Shown here one piece after another: positions 7,614 through 15,248 of a DNA stretch of 33,242 nt. The notes beneath the pieces were generated by a model, which saw nothing but the letters and a program-made list of their open reading frames with translations, made no database searches and had not been told where the DNA came from. The position numbers and the translations under genes were made by a program. The DNA is from an archaeon (GTDB lineage: Archaea; Nanobdellota; Nanobdellia; Pacearchaeales; GW2011-AR1), in contig DAHWKL010000003.1 in NCBI GenBank assembly GCA_027343665.1, positions 1 through 33,242 on the forward strand. The letters run 5' to 3'. Positions within the stretch are counted from its first letter, which is position 1. The number at the start of each line of letters is the position of its first letter.

Positions 7614-8357
7614 ATGAAGAGGTTTTCAGTAATTTTAGCTTTTGCAATTGTCATCCTTCTAGCTGTAGGAGTCCTGGCTGAGACTTCATCAATAGTCCCA
7701 TCATCAAATTCCACCAATATATCATCGACAGCAATCTCAGGCGAAGTGGCTCAATTCGTGAAAAACATCGCGGGAAACAGAGGCATACCCCAGAATCAAA
7801 TCACAGGGGTGAGACAAGTTGACTTTAACAACTTACCTAGCGAGGTTAATATAACTAATATTGATAACACCACTCTTGCAATGTATCAGGTGAACGTGAA
7901 CGGAAGCAAACCAATTTATGTTATAACTGCTTCACAGGTGGAATTCAAGAAAGAGCTTCAGAATTTCGTCGGGAAGATGCTCCTTAATCTCGGACTGCCC
8001 GGAGAGATCACTAACTCGACTTTCCTTATGTCTGCTGCCGGTGTACAAGGATCATATGACCAAGGATATGTAATGATAAGAGATGGGAGCATAACAGGAA
8101 TATCCACAAGTCTCGACAATGAAAATCAGATGTCAGGACAGATTGCACAGATTGTGATTTATAAGAACGGACAACCCATTGGATTCAGGAATACTTTTGA
8201 TCTTGGTGAAACAGGTTCTATGTCGGATTATAATACCGTCGGAGACGGAACAATAAATTTCAACAAAGGCGATGTCATCTCCGTAAGAGCTATTCTTCCT
8301 GATGGGGCGAAGGTGTATAATATAAATACCCTGTTAGAGATAAATGAAAAAGAATAA
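7614..8357 (+). CDS. Secreted hypothetical protein
   Basis: A 247-residue protein with a clear Sec-type signal peptide: MKR, then a hydrophobic stretch to about residue 21, ending VLA before ETSS. The mature part begins with a Ser/Thr/Asn-rich linker (residues 23-45). It then has a region that looks alpha/beta (KPIYVITASQVEFKKELQNFVGKMLL) and a C-terminal beta-rich domain with the short strands AQIVIYKNGQPIGF and VISVRAILPDG, reminiscent of an Ig-like sandwich. No cysteines, lipobox or second membrane segment is seen, so the product is probably released or held at the surface by a partner. I do not recognise the family. The next gene starts 31 nt downstream but has its own TATA box. Confidence 0.75.
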   Translation: MKRFSVILAFAIVILLAVGVLAETSSIVPSSNSTNISSTAISGEVAQFVKNIAGNRGIPQNQITGVRQVDFNNLPSEVNITNIDNTTLAMYQVNVNGSKPIYVITASQVEFKKELQNFVGKMLLNLGLPGEITNSTFLMSAAGVQGSYDQGYVMIRDGSITGISTSLDNENQMSGQIAQIVIYKNGQPIGFRNTFDLGETGSMSDYNTVGDGTINFNKGDVISVRAILPDGAKVYNINTLLEINEKE

Positions 8358-8359
8358 GA

Positions 8360-8367
8360 TTTAAATA
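8360..8367 (+). promoter_or_regulatory. TATA box of the gene at 8389
   Basis: The sequence tttaaata is centred 26 nt upstream of the ATG at 8389, only three bases past the preceding stop codon. The downstream gene therefore has its own leaderless promoter. Confidence 0.6.
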
Positions 8368-8388
8368 CTCTAATATTTTAAAAATAAA

Positions 8389-8703
8389 ATGAGAGATGAA
8401 GTTGAAAAAACAAGGCTCATAATAAAAGCCCTTATTGCTATTGTAGTTGTATTAGGGCTCGTTGTTGTATACCTTTTGGTGGCTCTTCCTGCATATAATA
8501 GTTCCCTGAACAATGCTTATGGACAAGGTGTAAATTATGGAGTGAACTACACTGTTCTTTCAATCCTTCAAAGTATACAGACACATGGTTATGTCGCAAT
8601 ACCTTTAGGAAACAATCAGACAGCTTACTTAACTGCTTTCAATCCTAACGCTGTTGGTAATTCTTCTGTAAAAACAGCTGCTTCGACTAATAAGTCAGCT
8701 TAA
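8389..8703 (+). CDS. Small single-pass membrane protein
   Basis: A 104-residue protein of unknown function: a charged N-terminal cytoplasmic tip (MRDEVEKTR), one transmembrane helix at about residues 11-33 (LIIKALIAIVVVLGLVVVYLLVA), then about 70 mostly polar extracytoplasmic residues with N-x-S/T sites. The charge distribution favours N-in/C-out. The short strand YVAIPLGNNQTAYLTAF is the only ordered-looking part outside. It lies between two other surface-protein genes on the same strand. Confidence 0.7.
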   Translation: MRDEVEKTRLIIKALIAIVVVLGLVVVYLLVALPAYNSSLNNAYGQGVNYGVNYTVLSILQSIQTHGYVAIPLGNNQTAYLTAFNPNAVGNSSVKTAASTNKSA

Positions 8704-8769
8704 GGATTCAAACGCAAAAAGCTTCGGTTTTCTAATTTAGACTACAACAGATTATGTCCTCTTAATTTT

Positions 8770-8782
8770 ATGTAAGTAAAAA
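8770..8782. repeat. 13-bp direct repeat, copy 1
   Basis: The sequence atgtaagtaaaaa recurs at 8831-8843 in the same orientation, 61 bp away, inside the 180-bp spacer before the gene at 8884. I see no coding potential in the spacer. Confidence 0.5.
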
Positions 8783-8830
8783 AACATTCAAAACCCATCT
8801 TTTTTGCAGCACACCAAAAAAACAGGTGAG

Positions 8831-8843
8831 ATGTAAGTAAAAA
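8831..8843. repeat. 13-bp direct repeat, copy 2
   Basis: Second copy of atgtaagtaaaaa. It ends 13 bp before the TATA box of the downstream gene, where an archaeal regulator could bind. Confidence 0.5.
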
Positions 8844-8855
8844 TCTAGCTCATAA

Positions 8856-8867
8856 AAATTTAAATAG
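8856..8867 (+). promoter_or_regulatory. TATA box of the gene at 8884
   Basis: The sequence aaatttaaatag is centred about 22-23 nt upstream of the TTG at 8884. An in-frame TAA at 8878-8880 excludes any earlier start, so the spacing implies a leaderless UUG start. Confidence 0.55.
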
Positions 8868-8883
8868 ATATTCTTCTTAAAAA

Positions 8884-10473
8884 TTGAAAAGAGGAGTTAC
8901 TTACAAATTGGTTTACAAGAAATACATTGAAAGGAATGGGAAAATATACGGTCCTTATGTTTATAACAGTAAGAGGGTTAATGGTAAGGTCATCTCGGAA
9001 TATATAGGAGCAGAAGAACACAAGAAGAAGAATATATTCCCAGCATTAATCATCGCCTCGGTTTTTATCATCGCTGCATTGTCATTTTTCATTTTTTTAA
9101 ATCATGGGATATCTGGAAATGCTGTATTTAACGTTCAGGGAAAGATAATAAATGGAAGCTTGTCAAATGGGCAGCTGAACTTTGTGCTTAACGAAGGTGA
9201 ACTTATCCCGGCAGGCTCTCAAATCATTATAGAGAACAATGGATCATCACAAACCTATAATTTGAGTGATTTGCTTTCTGGAAATAATATCTCTAACGGA
9301 AGCTTTTATTTACAGGGTTCATCTTTGTCCGGCTCCGGAAAAGGTTATGGTCTTGAAGGAAAAGAAACTGTTTACCCTACAGTCAACTTCAGGATTGAAC
9401 TATTAAATAAGATGCAGAACACTCAAACCAATAACTCTGGATTTTCTGGTGGAAGCACTCAAAATAATCAAAGTACTGTAAATTCATCCCTGCCGGCATC
9501 AAACTCCTCAAATGTAACTTTCATTATGCCATCAAACTCAACACAAAAAAATCAAAGCTCATCAAATGCAACAATGAATCGGACAACTTTGCCTGGTAGT
9601 TCACAGGGACAAAATAATCAAAGTATCGGAGTCCAAAACAAAACCGGAAATCAAAATCCGCCAAAGAGTGCATCTAACTCAACAATTAATCCTTCAAAGA
9701 CCAAACAAAACGAAACTCAAATATCAAATTCAACACCTCCAGCAGTATCTACCTCCCAAATAACAGGTAGTGTAATCTCCGGAAAGATAAATACAACTCC
9801 GCAAAACATTCTGGTAATATCAGGCCAAGCTTCTAGTGGAAACAATTTTATTTATAACTCATCCGGAAAAAGTGGGATCATAATATCCGGGAGCGTTAAC
9901 TCACAAGGAGAAAATTTGTCTGACAATGAAATTGTTCTGCAGAACACAGGAAAAGAGATAGTTGTAAGCACAAATTATTCATTTACACAAAATGGATACG
10001 GCAAAAATTTCCTGGGGCAAAATACAAAAACTTATTCTATAGACCTGTCAAAACTGAATAAGCAAATAAAAGAAGGGACAGTTACAGTAAAATTGATTTA
10101 CAATGGAAATGAAATTGCATCCTTCTCACAGGATATATCAAACGGGAGCTTATTAAATCCCAATTTAAGCTCAAACAACACAAATCTCTCTATAAACCTC
10201 ACTGCATCAGAGAGGGAAACATTATTGTCTTATATAAATGAATCTTCAGTACATGCAGAAGTAAGCACTTACAAGGACAAATATCTCGTAGATTTGACAT
10301 ATGGGCCTTATAGCTCTGAGTATAGCTATTCCCAAAATCTGAACGAAAATGAACTGCAATCATACATTGAAAGGGATAAAACTCTTTGGCTAAAGGATAT
10401 TGCAGCAAGCCTTACACAGACAAGTCCGCCAAGAATATCATCGGATAACTTAAGCAAGAACTACAGTTTATAA
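8884..10473 (+). CDS. Membrane-anchored Ser/Asn-rich surface protein with cytoplasmic N-terminal domain
   Basis: A 529-residue type II-like membrane protein. Residues 1-50 form a small cytoplasmic domain with YKKYIERNGKIYGPYVYNS and KVISEYIGAEE; similar strand-rich pieces occur in other DPANN proteins and near some DNA-binding domains (family knowledge, not checked). One transmembrane helix follows at about 51-72 (IFPALIIASVFIIAALSFFIFL). The ectodomain has a beta-rich part to about 175, a low-complexity Asn/Ser/Thr/Gln linker (about 180-300) with many N-x-S/T sites, then beta-rich domains and a C-terminal helical region rich in Tyr/Ser. Only TTG is available as start. Function unknown; the glycosylated-stalk look suggests an adhesin or envelope spacer. 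Confidence 0.75.
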   Translation: MKRGVTYKLVYKKYIERNGKIYGPYVYNSKRVNGKVISEYIGAEEHKKKNIFPALIIASVFIIAALSFFIFLNHGISGNAVFNVQGKIINGSLSNGQLNFVLNEGELIPAGSQIIIENNGSSQTYNLSDLLSGNNISNGSFYLQGSSLSGSGKGYGLEGKETVYPTVNFRIELLNKMQNTQTNNSGFSGGSTQNNQSTVNSSLPASNSSNVTFIMPSNSTQKNQSSSNATMNRTTLPGSSQGQNNQSIGVQNKTGNQNPPKSASNSTINPSKTKQNETQISNSTPPAVSTSQITGSVISGKINTTPQNILVISGQASSGNNFIYNSSGKSGIIISGSVNSQGENLSDNEIVLQNTGKEIVVSTNYSFTQNGYGKNFLGQNTKTYSIDLSKLNKQIKEGTVTVKLIYNGNEIASFSQDISNGSLLNPNLSSNNTNLSINLTASERETLLSYINESSVHAEVSTYKDKYLVDLTYGPYSSEYSYSQNLNENELQSYIERDKTLWLKDIAASLTQTSPPRISSDNLSKNYSL

Positions 10474-10516
10474 GAAAATTTACGGAATTTAATTCTCAGT
10501 TACAGATAATTTAATC

Positions 10517-11269
10517 TTATTGAAATCCTTTTTGCATAGCAAGTGGTCCCGGAGGAGGAGAAAGAGTTTCGCCTTGCGAAATTTTCTCAATTACAAATCT
10601 TGAACTCACAGAATCGGATATCATAGCAGTTATAAGAAGTTTTCCAACAGCAACCCGAAACATACCACTTCTCTTTGGTATTTTTGACATCTCAGAGAAT
10701 CTGTCTATAACTTCATCTATTTCGACCTTTGAAAGTTTTACATTTGTGGGTTTCCTGCCCATACGACCGTTTACATAAACCGGCTCATTCTCACCTTCAG
10801 TTTCAAAACTTAAAACATTTGCATCTTCCACCAAGGGATTAAGCTTCCCAAGATCTATAGAAACTTTGCTCGTCGCTACTGGCTTCACATTTGAAAGGTA
10901 AGGTGGAAGTGAAACTTTGGGAATTTTAAGAACTCTCTTGACCCCAAAACTAGCCGGTTTTTTCACGGAAACAACAGGAGGCTCATGTGTCGGTCTTCCT
11001 GGAAGAAAAGTTTCCTCACTCAAGTTCTCTTTTTTTATTTCTGATTTCTGAGGTGAAAGTTTTTCTTTGACCTTTTCCCTTATCTCTTCTTTTATTATCT
11101 CCTTGACTTCCTCTTTGGAAACTAATGGAGGAGCAGAAGTTTGGATTTGATTTTCACGGAGAATTTCAGTTAACTTGAAAATTTCCGCACTTCTGGAATT
11201 AACTATAAGATTTCTTACAACTTTCAGAAGCGTCTCAAGCCTGACCTCATCTGATACAAGTTCAAACAT
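10517..11269 (-). CDS. Hypothetical protein paired with the upstream coiled-coil protein
   Basis: A 250-residue soluble protein of unknown function. It has a helical N-terminal part (FELVSDEVRLETLLKVVRN, residues 1-45), a Lys/Glu-rich predicted coiled segment (about 55-85, KEEVKEIIKEEIREKVKEK), a proline/valine-rich linker (about 95-150), and a compact C-terminal domain (about 155-235) that starts with short strands (VYVNGRMGRKPTNVKLS) and ends in helices (VEIDEVIDRFSEM, RVAVGKLLITAMISD). The tail is proline-rich (LSPPPGPL). I chose the ATG at 11269, one base after the stop of the preceding gene; a TTG at 11281 is the alternative. The tight coupling suggests the two products form one complex. 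Confidence 0.68.
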   Translation of the reverse strand: MFELVSDEVRLETLLKVVRNLIVNSRSAEIFKLTEILRENQIQTSAPPLVSKEEVKEIIKEEIREKVKEKLSPQKSEIKKENLSEETFLPGRPTHEPPVVSVKKPASFGVKRVLKIPKVSLPPYLSNVKPVATSKVSIDLGKLNPLVEDANVLSFETEGENEPVYVNGRMGRKPTNVKLSKVEIDEVIDRFSEMSKIPKRSGMFRVAVGKLLITAMISDSVSSRFVIEKISQGETLSPPPGPLAMQKGFQ

Positions 11270-11270
11270 T

Positions 11271-11777
11271 TTATCTTTCAAAAGGCGGAAATTCCGGAGG
11301 ATTTTCAGGTTTAGAAGAAGTGTAGCTCTGATCCTCTTTTACTATCTGCCTTTTTTCAACTGTCTCCTCTTTTTTAATTCCGACTGGGATCGTCCTTTGC
11401 GTAAAAGAACTCCTTGAATTATCGCTTTTATCCATAGACTCATATATCAAAGTAAGCCCTTTTGCAATCACTTTATTTTGATCAAGAATTGAGATCATAG
11501 TATCAAGAAGCTGTCTTTCTCCGTGATCATCCTTCTTTTTGTCCATCTCATTCTTCACAATAATCTTTGCAGAGTCTTCAAAAAGTTTCAGAAGTTCAGA
11601 AATCTGTCTTGTAAGGTCGTCGAATTTAGCAGAAAGATTGACAAGAACTTTTTGAAGTGAGACAAAATTTTCTATAAGGAGTTTTTCAGTCTCCCGGGGA
11701 TAAACTGGATTTTTTGTATGAGAACTATGTGAAGAACTTTTGTGTAAAGAATGTTCATGTTCACCTTTTTTTGCCAT
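11271..11777 (-). CDS. Coiled-coil hypothetical protein
   Basis: A 168-residue soluble protein. A His/Ser-rich, probably disordered N-terminus (residues 1-28) precedes a long helical segment (about 29-120) with heptad-like hydrophobics (LLIENFVSLQKVLVNL, FDDLTRQISELLKLFEDSAK, LLDTMISILDQNKVIAKGL) that should form a coiled coil. The C-terminus is polar and proline-rich (PENPPEFPPFE). No enzyme motif is seen. A TATA box (atttataaataag on the minus strand, near 11795-11805) is about 23-25 nt upstream of the ATG. It leads a two-gene operon with the hypothetical gene at 10517-11269. Confidence 0.68.
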   Translation of the reverse strand: MAKKGEHEHSLHKSSSHSSHTKNPVYPRETEKLLIENFVSLQKVLVNLSAKFDDLTRQISELLKLFEDSAKIIVKNEMDKKKDDHGERQLLDTMISILDQNKVIAKGLTLIYESMDKSDNSRSSFTQRTIPVGIKKEETVEKRQIVKEDQSYTSSKPENPPEFPPFER

Positions 11778-11832
11778 AAAGACCTTAAGAGAAACTTATT
11801 TATAAATTTTTGTAGATGAAAGTATGCAAAGA

Positions 11833-13875
11833 TTACAACCCATTTGGTAACTGATTTGAATCCGATTTGCTCTCCCCCTTTAGGTATTCTTCTTTCATTT
11901 TTCCCATTTCATATTTTCGGGGCTCAGAATCAGTACCATGAATAAACTCGCTCTCAAAGGAGTATATTTTTTCGGAGACTTCTTTAGCTTCATAAGGATT
12001 CGCAAGGACAAAATCCACTCCTTTTCTTACAAGGTATTTCAAAAGTTCATCACTTCCGTTAGAAGGCATTATGAAATCTGTCTCAACACCATTTCTTTTA
12101 GCAACTCTTATCATATATTCAATCTGATAAAGGAAAGCTGGATTCATTTCATCGAAAAGGACAGAGACCGAATCGTTTTCCCTATCGACTGCAAGGAGAT
12201 ACTCAAGAAGTCTTTCAGAATTTATCACTATTGAACTGACCTTCTCCTCACAAAATTCTTTTATAAGTTGTATAGCCGCAGGAGTCTCTATCATCACACC
12301 CAATCTGGCATTTTCAAATCCAATCTTCTTAAGAATACTCTTCACCTCATTAAGTTCACTTATTGAGACGACGTTTGGTATCAAAATCCCTATATCTGAT
12401 TTTTGGGATGCCCTTTTCAGAGCTCTTAGTTCAGCTTCGATTATGTCTGGATATTTCAGGCTAAAACGGATGCCATGAAGTCCGAGAAGGGGGTTGTTCT
12501 CCTTAATATTCCTTGATCCCTGAAGATTCGAAAATCTGTCTGACAAAAAATCACTCGTCCTTACAGTAACTTCTTCAAAATTTCCTGCGACAAGATTTAC
12601 GCCTTCATAGATAAGATTTTCATACTCGTTTATATAATGCGAATCCAGAAAATAAAGAGGATGTTTTCCTATTTTTTCTATCATTTTTTCAATTTCAAAA
12701 AGTCCTATCCTCTTAAGACCGGTAGCTTCGCCTTCTTCAAGTATGAAAGGAGAATCAAGAATGAGCTTCATTTTAGTTTTTGTGACTTTCTCTATCTTTC
12801 CAACACCGTAAGATTTTTTGGGCGTATCATTAGTTTTTTTGTCGGGACTCACCTTTAATTCCTCTTTCTTTGCTTGAATATCTGTTTCTTCAGATTGCAT
12901 AACATATATTCCCGATTCATCTATTGCAAAATCTATCTTCTGTGGAACCCCAAAATGTGACTCAATCTTTTCAGCTAGATCACCTAATCTTTGGATTTCA
13001 TAATTATTAAGAACTTCAGAATTTTTCCGTTCTTCACTTGATGGCATTGCCTTAAGGGCCCCAGAAGAACTCCTAACGACATAAAAATTCTTTTGCCCTG
13101 TCCTCTTCTCAGTAACTGAGAGGTCTCTTGAAAGAACACATTTGTCGGGAGTAACCCCTTTAAGGTTCATTCCTTCCCCTATTCCCCATATTGAATATAA
13201 GCTTATACTTCTTGAGGAGTCTCTTGACAGCACAAAGCCAGACTTTTCTGAGTTGACCATTTTCTGAACAATTACCGCAATTTTCAAATCGCTAATCTTC
13301 ACACCTTTTTTCATTTCCCTTCTTATAGTCTCCGTATTGAAAAGCGATGCAAAAGCATTTTTGATATGGTCAATAATTTCGTCATTTCCCTTTACATTAA
13401 GATAAGTGTCCTGTTCTCGCGGCGCATCTCCCCTGTGAGATTTAAAACAGATACTGCTTCTAATTGAAACAAAAGATGGTTCGCTTGCACTGTTTAGGAT
13501 ATCCTTAGCGCTGCCTTTTCCTATCTCAATCTTATCAGCTCCCAAAGCTTGATAATAATCGATTATATCTTCCTTAAGTTCCTCGGAAAACTCTGCACTT
13601 GTTATAAGCCCCTTTATTTTGAAGACAATATCCGAGAAGGATTCCGGTTCGTCGGGGTTCGCTTTGCTCAAAAGTTCATCTATCTTGTCATTTATTCCTG
13701 AAGAAGACAAGAAATCAACATAAGCTTCTGAAGTCACAACAAAACCGTTAGGTACGGGAAGATGATTTGAAAAAAGCTCACCAAGATTGGCCCCCTTGAA
13801 TCCCGCAATGGAAAACATATCCTTGTTAATAGTTGAGAACCATTTCACAAAATGAGCATTATTTTCCTCTTTCAT
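11833..13875 (-). CDS. PEP synthase-like protein lacking the phosphohistidine domain (probable pseudoenzyme)
   Basis: A 680-residue relative of phosphoenolpyruvate synthase/pyruvate phosphate dikinase. Residues 1-330 follow the ATP-grasp-like nucleotide-binding part: KGANLGEL, VPNGFVVTSEAY, SIRSSICF, EQDTYLNVKG, VQKMV, WGIGEG. Residues 366-640 follow the PEP/pyruvate TIM barrel: GLKRIGLFEIE, IGKHPLYFL, NPLLGLHGIRFSL, GVMIETPAA. The phosphohistidine swivel domain that normally lies between them (G-G-x-T-C/S-H-x-A-I) is absent; only a charged 25-residue linker joins the halves. Other usual key residues are changed: the C-terminal C-G-Q/E-x active site reads MPSNGS, the G-S-N-D-L metal segment reads INSERL, and the usual Q-A-R-P-E reads MQSEET. 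I infer loss of PEP synthase activity and a regulatory or binding role. It is monocistronic; a TATA box near 13892-13905 is about 25 nt upstream. Confidence 0.8.
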   Translation of the reverse strand: MKEENNAHFVKWFSTINKDMFSIAGFKGANLGELFSNHLPVPNGFVVTSEAYVDFLSSSGINDKIDELLSKANPDEPESFSDIVFKIKGLITSAEFSEELKEDIIDYYQALGADKIEIGKGSAKDILNSASEPSFVSIRSSICFKSHRGDAPREQDTYLNVKGNDEIIDHIKNAFASLFNTETIRREMKKGVKISDLKIAVIVQKMVNSEKSGFVLSRDSSRSISLYSIWGIGEGMNLKGVTPDKCVLSRDLSVTEKRTGQKNFYVVRSSSGALKAMPSSEERKNSEVLNNYEIQRLGDLAEKIESHFGVPQKIDFAIDESGIYVMQSEETDIQAKKEELKVSPDKKTNDTPKKSYGVGKIEKVTKTKMKLILDSPFILEEGEATGLKRIGLFEIEKMIEKIGKHPLYFLDSHYINEYENLIYEGVNLVAGNFEEVTVRTSDFLSDRFSNLQGSRNIKENNPLLGLHGIRFSLKYPDIIEAELRALKRASQKSDIGILIPNVVSISELNEVKSILKKIGFENARLGVMIETPAAIQLIKEFCEEKVSSIVINSERLLEYLLAVDRENDSVSVLFDEMNPAFLYQIEYMIRVAKRNGVETDFIMPSNGSDELLKYLVRKGVDFVLANPYEAKEVSEKIYSFESEFIHGTDSEPRKYEMGKMKEEYLKGESKSDSNQLPNGL

Positions 13876-13916
13876 AAAGGCTTAAAGAAAAAATAGTTAA
13901 TAAAGTTTTTCGAAAT

Positions 13917-14102
13917 TCAGTCTTCTTTTGATATAGCCCCTTCGGGGCAGAATTCTATAGCTTCATCAACGCATGGGATATCCAGTTCCTCTTTCACACG
14001 GGCACGGCCGTTAACCACTTGAAAAACTTCCTCACATATTGACTCACAAGTCCCGCAGCCTTTGCATGCATCATTAACTTTGATTTTCATGATTTCAGGC
14101 AT
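13917..14102 (-). CDS. Small single-cluster [4Fe-4S] ferredoxin
   Basis: A 61-residue electron carrier. Cys13, Cys16 and Cys19 (C-x2-C-x2-C) with Cys52 (C-P) should ligate one [4Fe-4S] cluster. Cys23 and Cys44 remain, in the positions that form a disulfide in the Pyrococcus-type monocluster ferredoxins. The ATG at 14102 is preferred because the TATA box shared with the divergent deaminase is 24 nt upstream; an ATG at 14090 (MKIKV) is the alternative. A longer in-frame extension upstream overlaps the deaminase gene and is not credible. The redox partner is not identifiable from this window. Confidence 0.88.
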   Translation of the reverse strand: MPEIMKIKVNDACKGCGTCESICEEVFQVVNGRARVKEELDIPCVDEAIEFCPEGAISKED

Positions 14103-14121
14103 ATGTTGAAGTTTAATAATC

Positions 14122-14130
14122 TTTTTATAG
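14122..14130. promoter_or_regulatory. Single TATA box shared by divergent ferredoxin and deaminase genes
   Basis: The sequence tttttatag (ctataaaaa on the other strand) lies midway between the two start codons: 24 nt from the ferredoxin ATG at 14102 and 25 nt from the deaminase ATG at 14151. There is no room for two conventional leadered promoters; a weaker AT-rich stretch at 14111-14120 could act as an alternative for the ferredoxin. Confidence 0.55.
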
Positions 14131-14150
14131 AATGCAAAGATGAGAAAAAT

Positions 14151-14660
14151 ATGTTCAGTCAGATAGACCTTAATTATATGAAACTCGCGCTGAATGAGGC
14201 GGAAAACTGTTACAAAAGGGGAGATTTGCCTGTCGGGGCGGTACTGGTTATAAACGGAAAGCTCGAGGGAATCACTGGAAACTCGGCAAAGACAGACAAA
14301 GACTGGACTTCTCACGCAGAAAGTTCTCTACTGCATAAGTTATCATGGAAGATAAAACAAGCCGGAAAAGATGCTGATTCAAAATTATATACTACTTGGG
14401 AGCCTTGCTTAATGTGTACAGGGGCATCCGTCATAGCCAGAGTCAGTGAGATTATCTACGCTTGTCCTGACCCCTTAGGAGGAATGGCTAATGTGAATCC
14501 AAAAAACCTTGGGTACTGGAACGAAAAACATTGGCCGATTTTCAGAGAAGGCCCTTTTAGTAAGGAATCATTTGAACTTCTTGTCAGGTACATGGAAGAG
14601 AATAGGATAATTTGGGGAGAATTCCTGAAAAAATTCGTTTCAGAATTTTCGATTCATTAG
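14151..14660 (+). CDS. Nucleoside/nucleobase deaminase (cytidine deaminase-like fold)
   Basis: A 169-residue zinc-dependent deaminase. The catalytic motif is intact: His55-Ala-Glu57 (SHAESS) supplies a zinc ligand and the proton shuttle, and Pro85-Cys86-x2-Cys89 (EPCLMC) supplies the other two ligands. The order and the GASVIARVSEIIYACPDP segment match the guanine/cytosine deaminase and TadA-like branch. The bulky insert after PDP (NPKNLGYWNEKHWPIF) and the C-terminal helix fit nucleobase deaminases better than TadA, but the substrate is not decidable from sequence. I chose the ATG at 14151 over one at 14103 because the shared TATA box is 25 nt upstream and the domain starts there. Confidence 0.83.
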   Translation: MFSQIDLNYMKLALNEAENCYKRGDLPVGAVLVINGKLEGITGNSAKTDKDWTSHAESSLLHKLSWKIKQAGKDADSKLYTTWEPCLMCTGASVIARVSEIIYACPDPLGGMANVNPKNLGYWNEKHWPIFREGPFSKESFELLVRYMEENRIIWGEFLKKFVSEFSIH

Positions 14661-14671
14661 ATTTATAAATC
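14661..14671 (+). promoter_or_regulatory. TATA box of lemA
   Basis: The sequence atttataaatc directly follows the deaminase stop codon and is centred 26 nt before the lemA ATG at 14691, giving lemA its own leaderless promoter. Confidence 0.6.
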
Positions 14672-14690
14672 TGAGTTAAGTTCTTCATCC

Positions 14691-15239
14691 ATGATAGAGT
14701 GGATAATCCTTGCGATAGTCGTGTTAATTGTGCTAATCGCGATTTTCTATTTCAACAGATTCGTGGTTCTGTCAAACAGGATAGACAATTCGCTTTCTCA
14801 GATTGATGTTCAGCTTAAAAGAAGAGCTGATCTTATACCTAATCTTATCGAAACGGTTAAAGGCTATGCCAAGCACGAAAAGTCGATAATGGAAGACGTT
14901 TCAAAGGCCAGAAAAGCCATGATGGAAGCAAAGGATCTTGTTGGCAAGGTAAAAGCTAATGACGTTTTATCCGGCGCTTTAGGAAAACTTTTCGCTGTCG
15001 CGGAGAATTACCCTGATCTTAAAGCAAGTACAAATTTCATAGAGCTTCAAAGGGAACTTTCATCAACCGAAGACAGAGTGGCTTACGCAAGGCAAAATTA
15101 TAATGATTCGATCTTGAGTTATAACAATATCATACAGAAATTCCCCGGCGCAATGTTTGCGGGAATGTACGGAAGAAAATCAAAAGAATATTTGCAGATT
15201 GCCCCTGCGGAGAGAAAAGCTCCAAAAGTTAGTTTCTAA
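14691..15239 (+). CDS. lemA: LemA family membrane protein
   Basis: A 182-residue LemA protein: an N-terminal transmembrane helix (residues 3-22, EWIILAIVVLIVLIAIFYF) followed by the family's four-helix coiled-coil domain. The signature runs from residue 31: NRIDNSLSQIDVQLKRR, DLIPNLIETVKGYAKHEK, then FIELQRELSSTEDRVAYARQNYN. LemA often accompanies the HtpX protease in bacteria and archaea, and the molecular role is still unclear. Here htpX lies 1.3 kb downstream on the same strand, separated by two opposing genes. Confidence 0.94.
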   Translation: MIEWIILAIVVLIVLIAIFYFNRFVVLSNRIDNSLSQIDVQLKRRADLIPNLIETVKGYAKHEKSIMEDVSKARKAMMEAKDLVGKVKANDVLSGALGKLFAVAENYPDLKASTNFIELQRELSSTEDRVAYARQNYNDSILSYNNIIQKFPGAMFAGMYGRKSKEYLQIAPAERKAPKVSF

Positions 15240-15248
15240 TTTATAAAA

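Noticed and set aside
14103-14315. Longer N-terminal extensions of the deaminase (ATG 14103) and the ferredoxin (up to 14315)
   Set aside because: Each extension runs into the other gene or past the shared TATA box, and the domains start at the inner ATGs.
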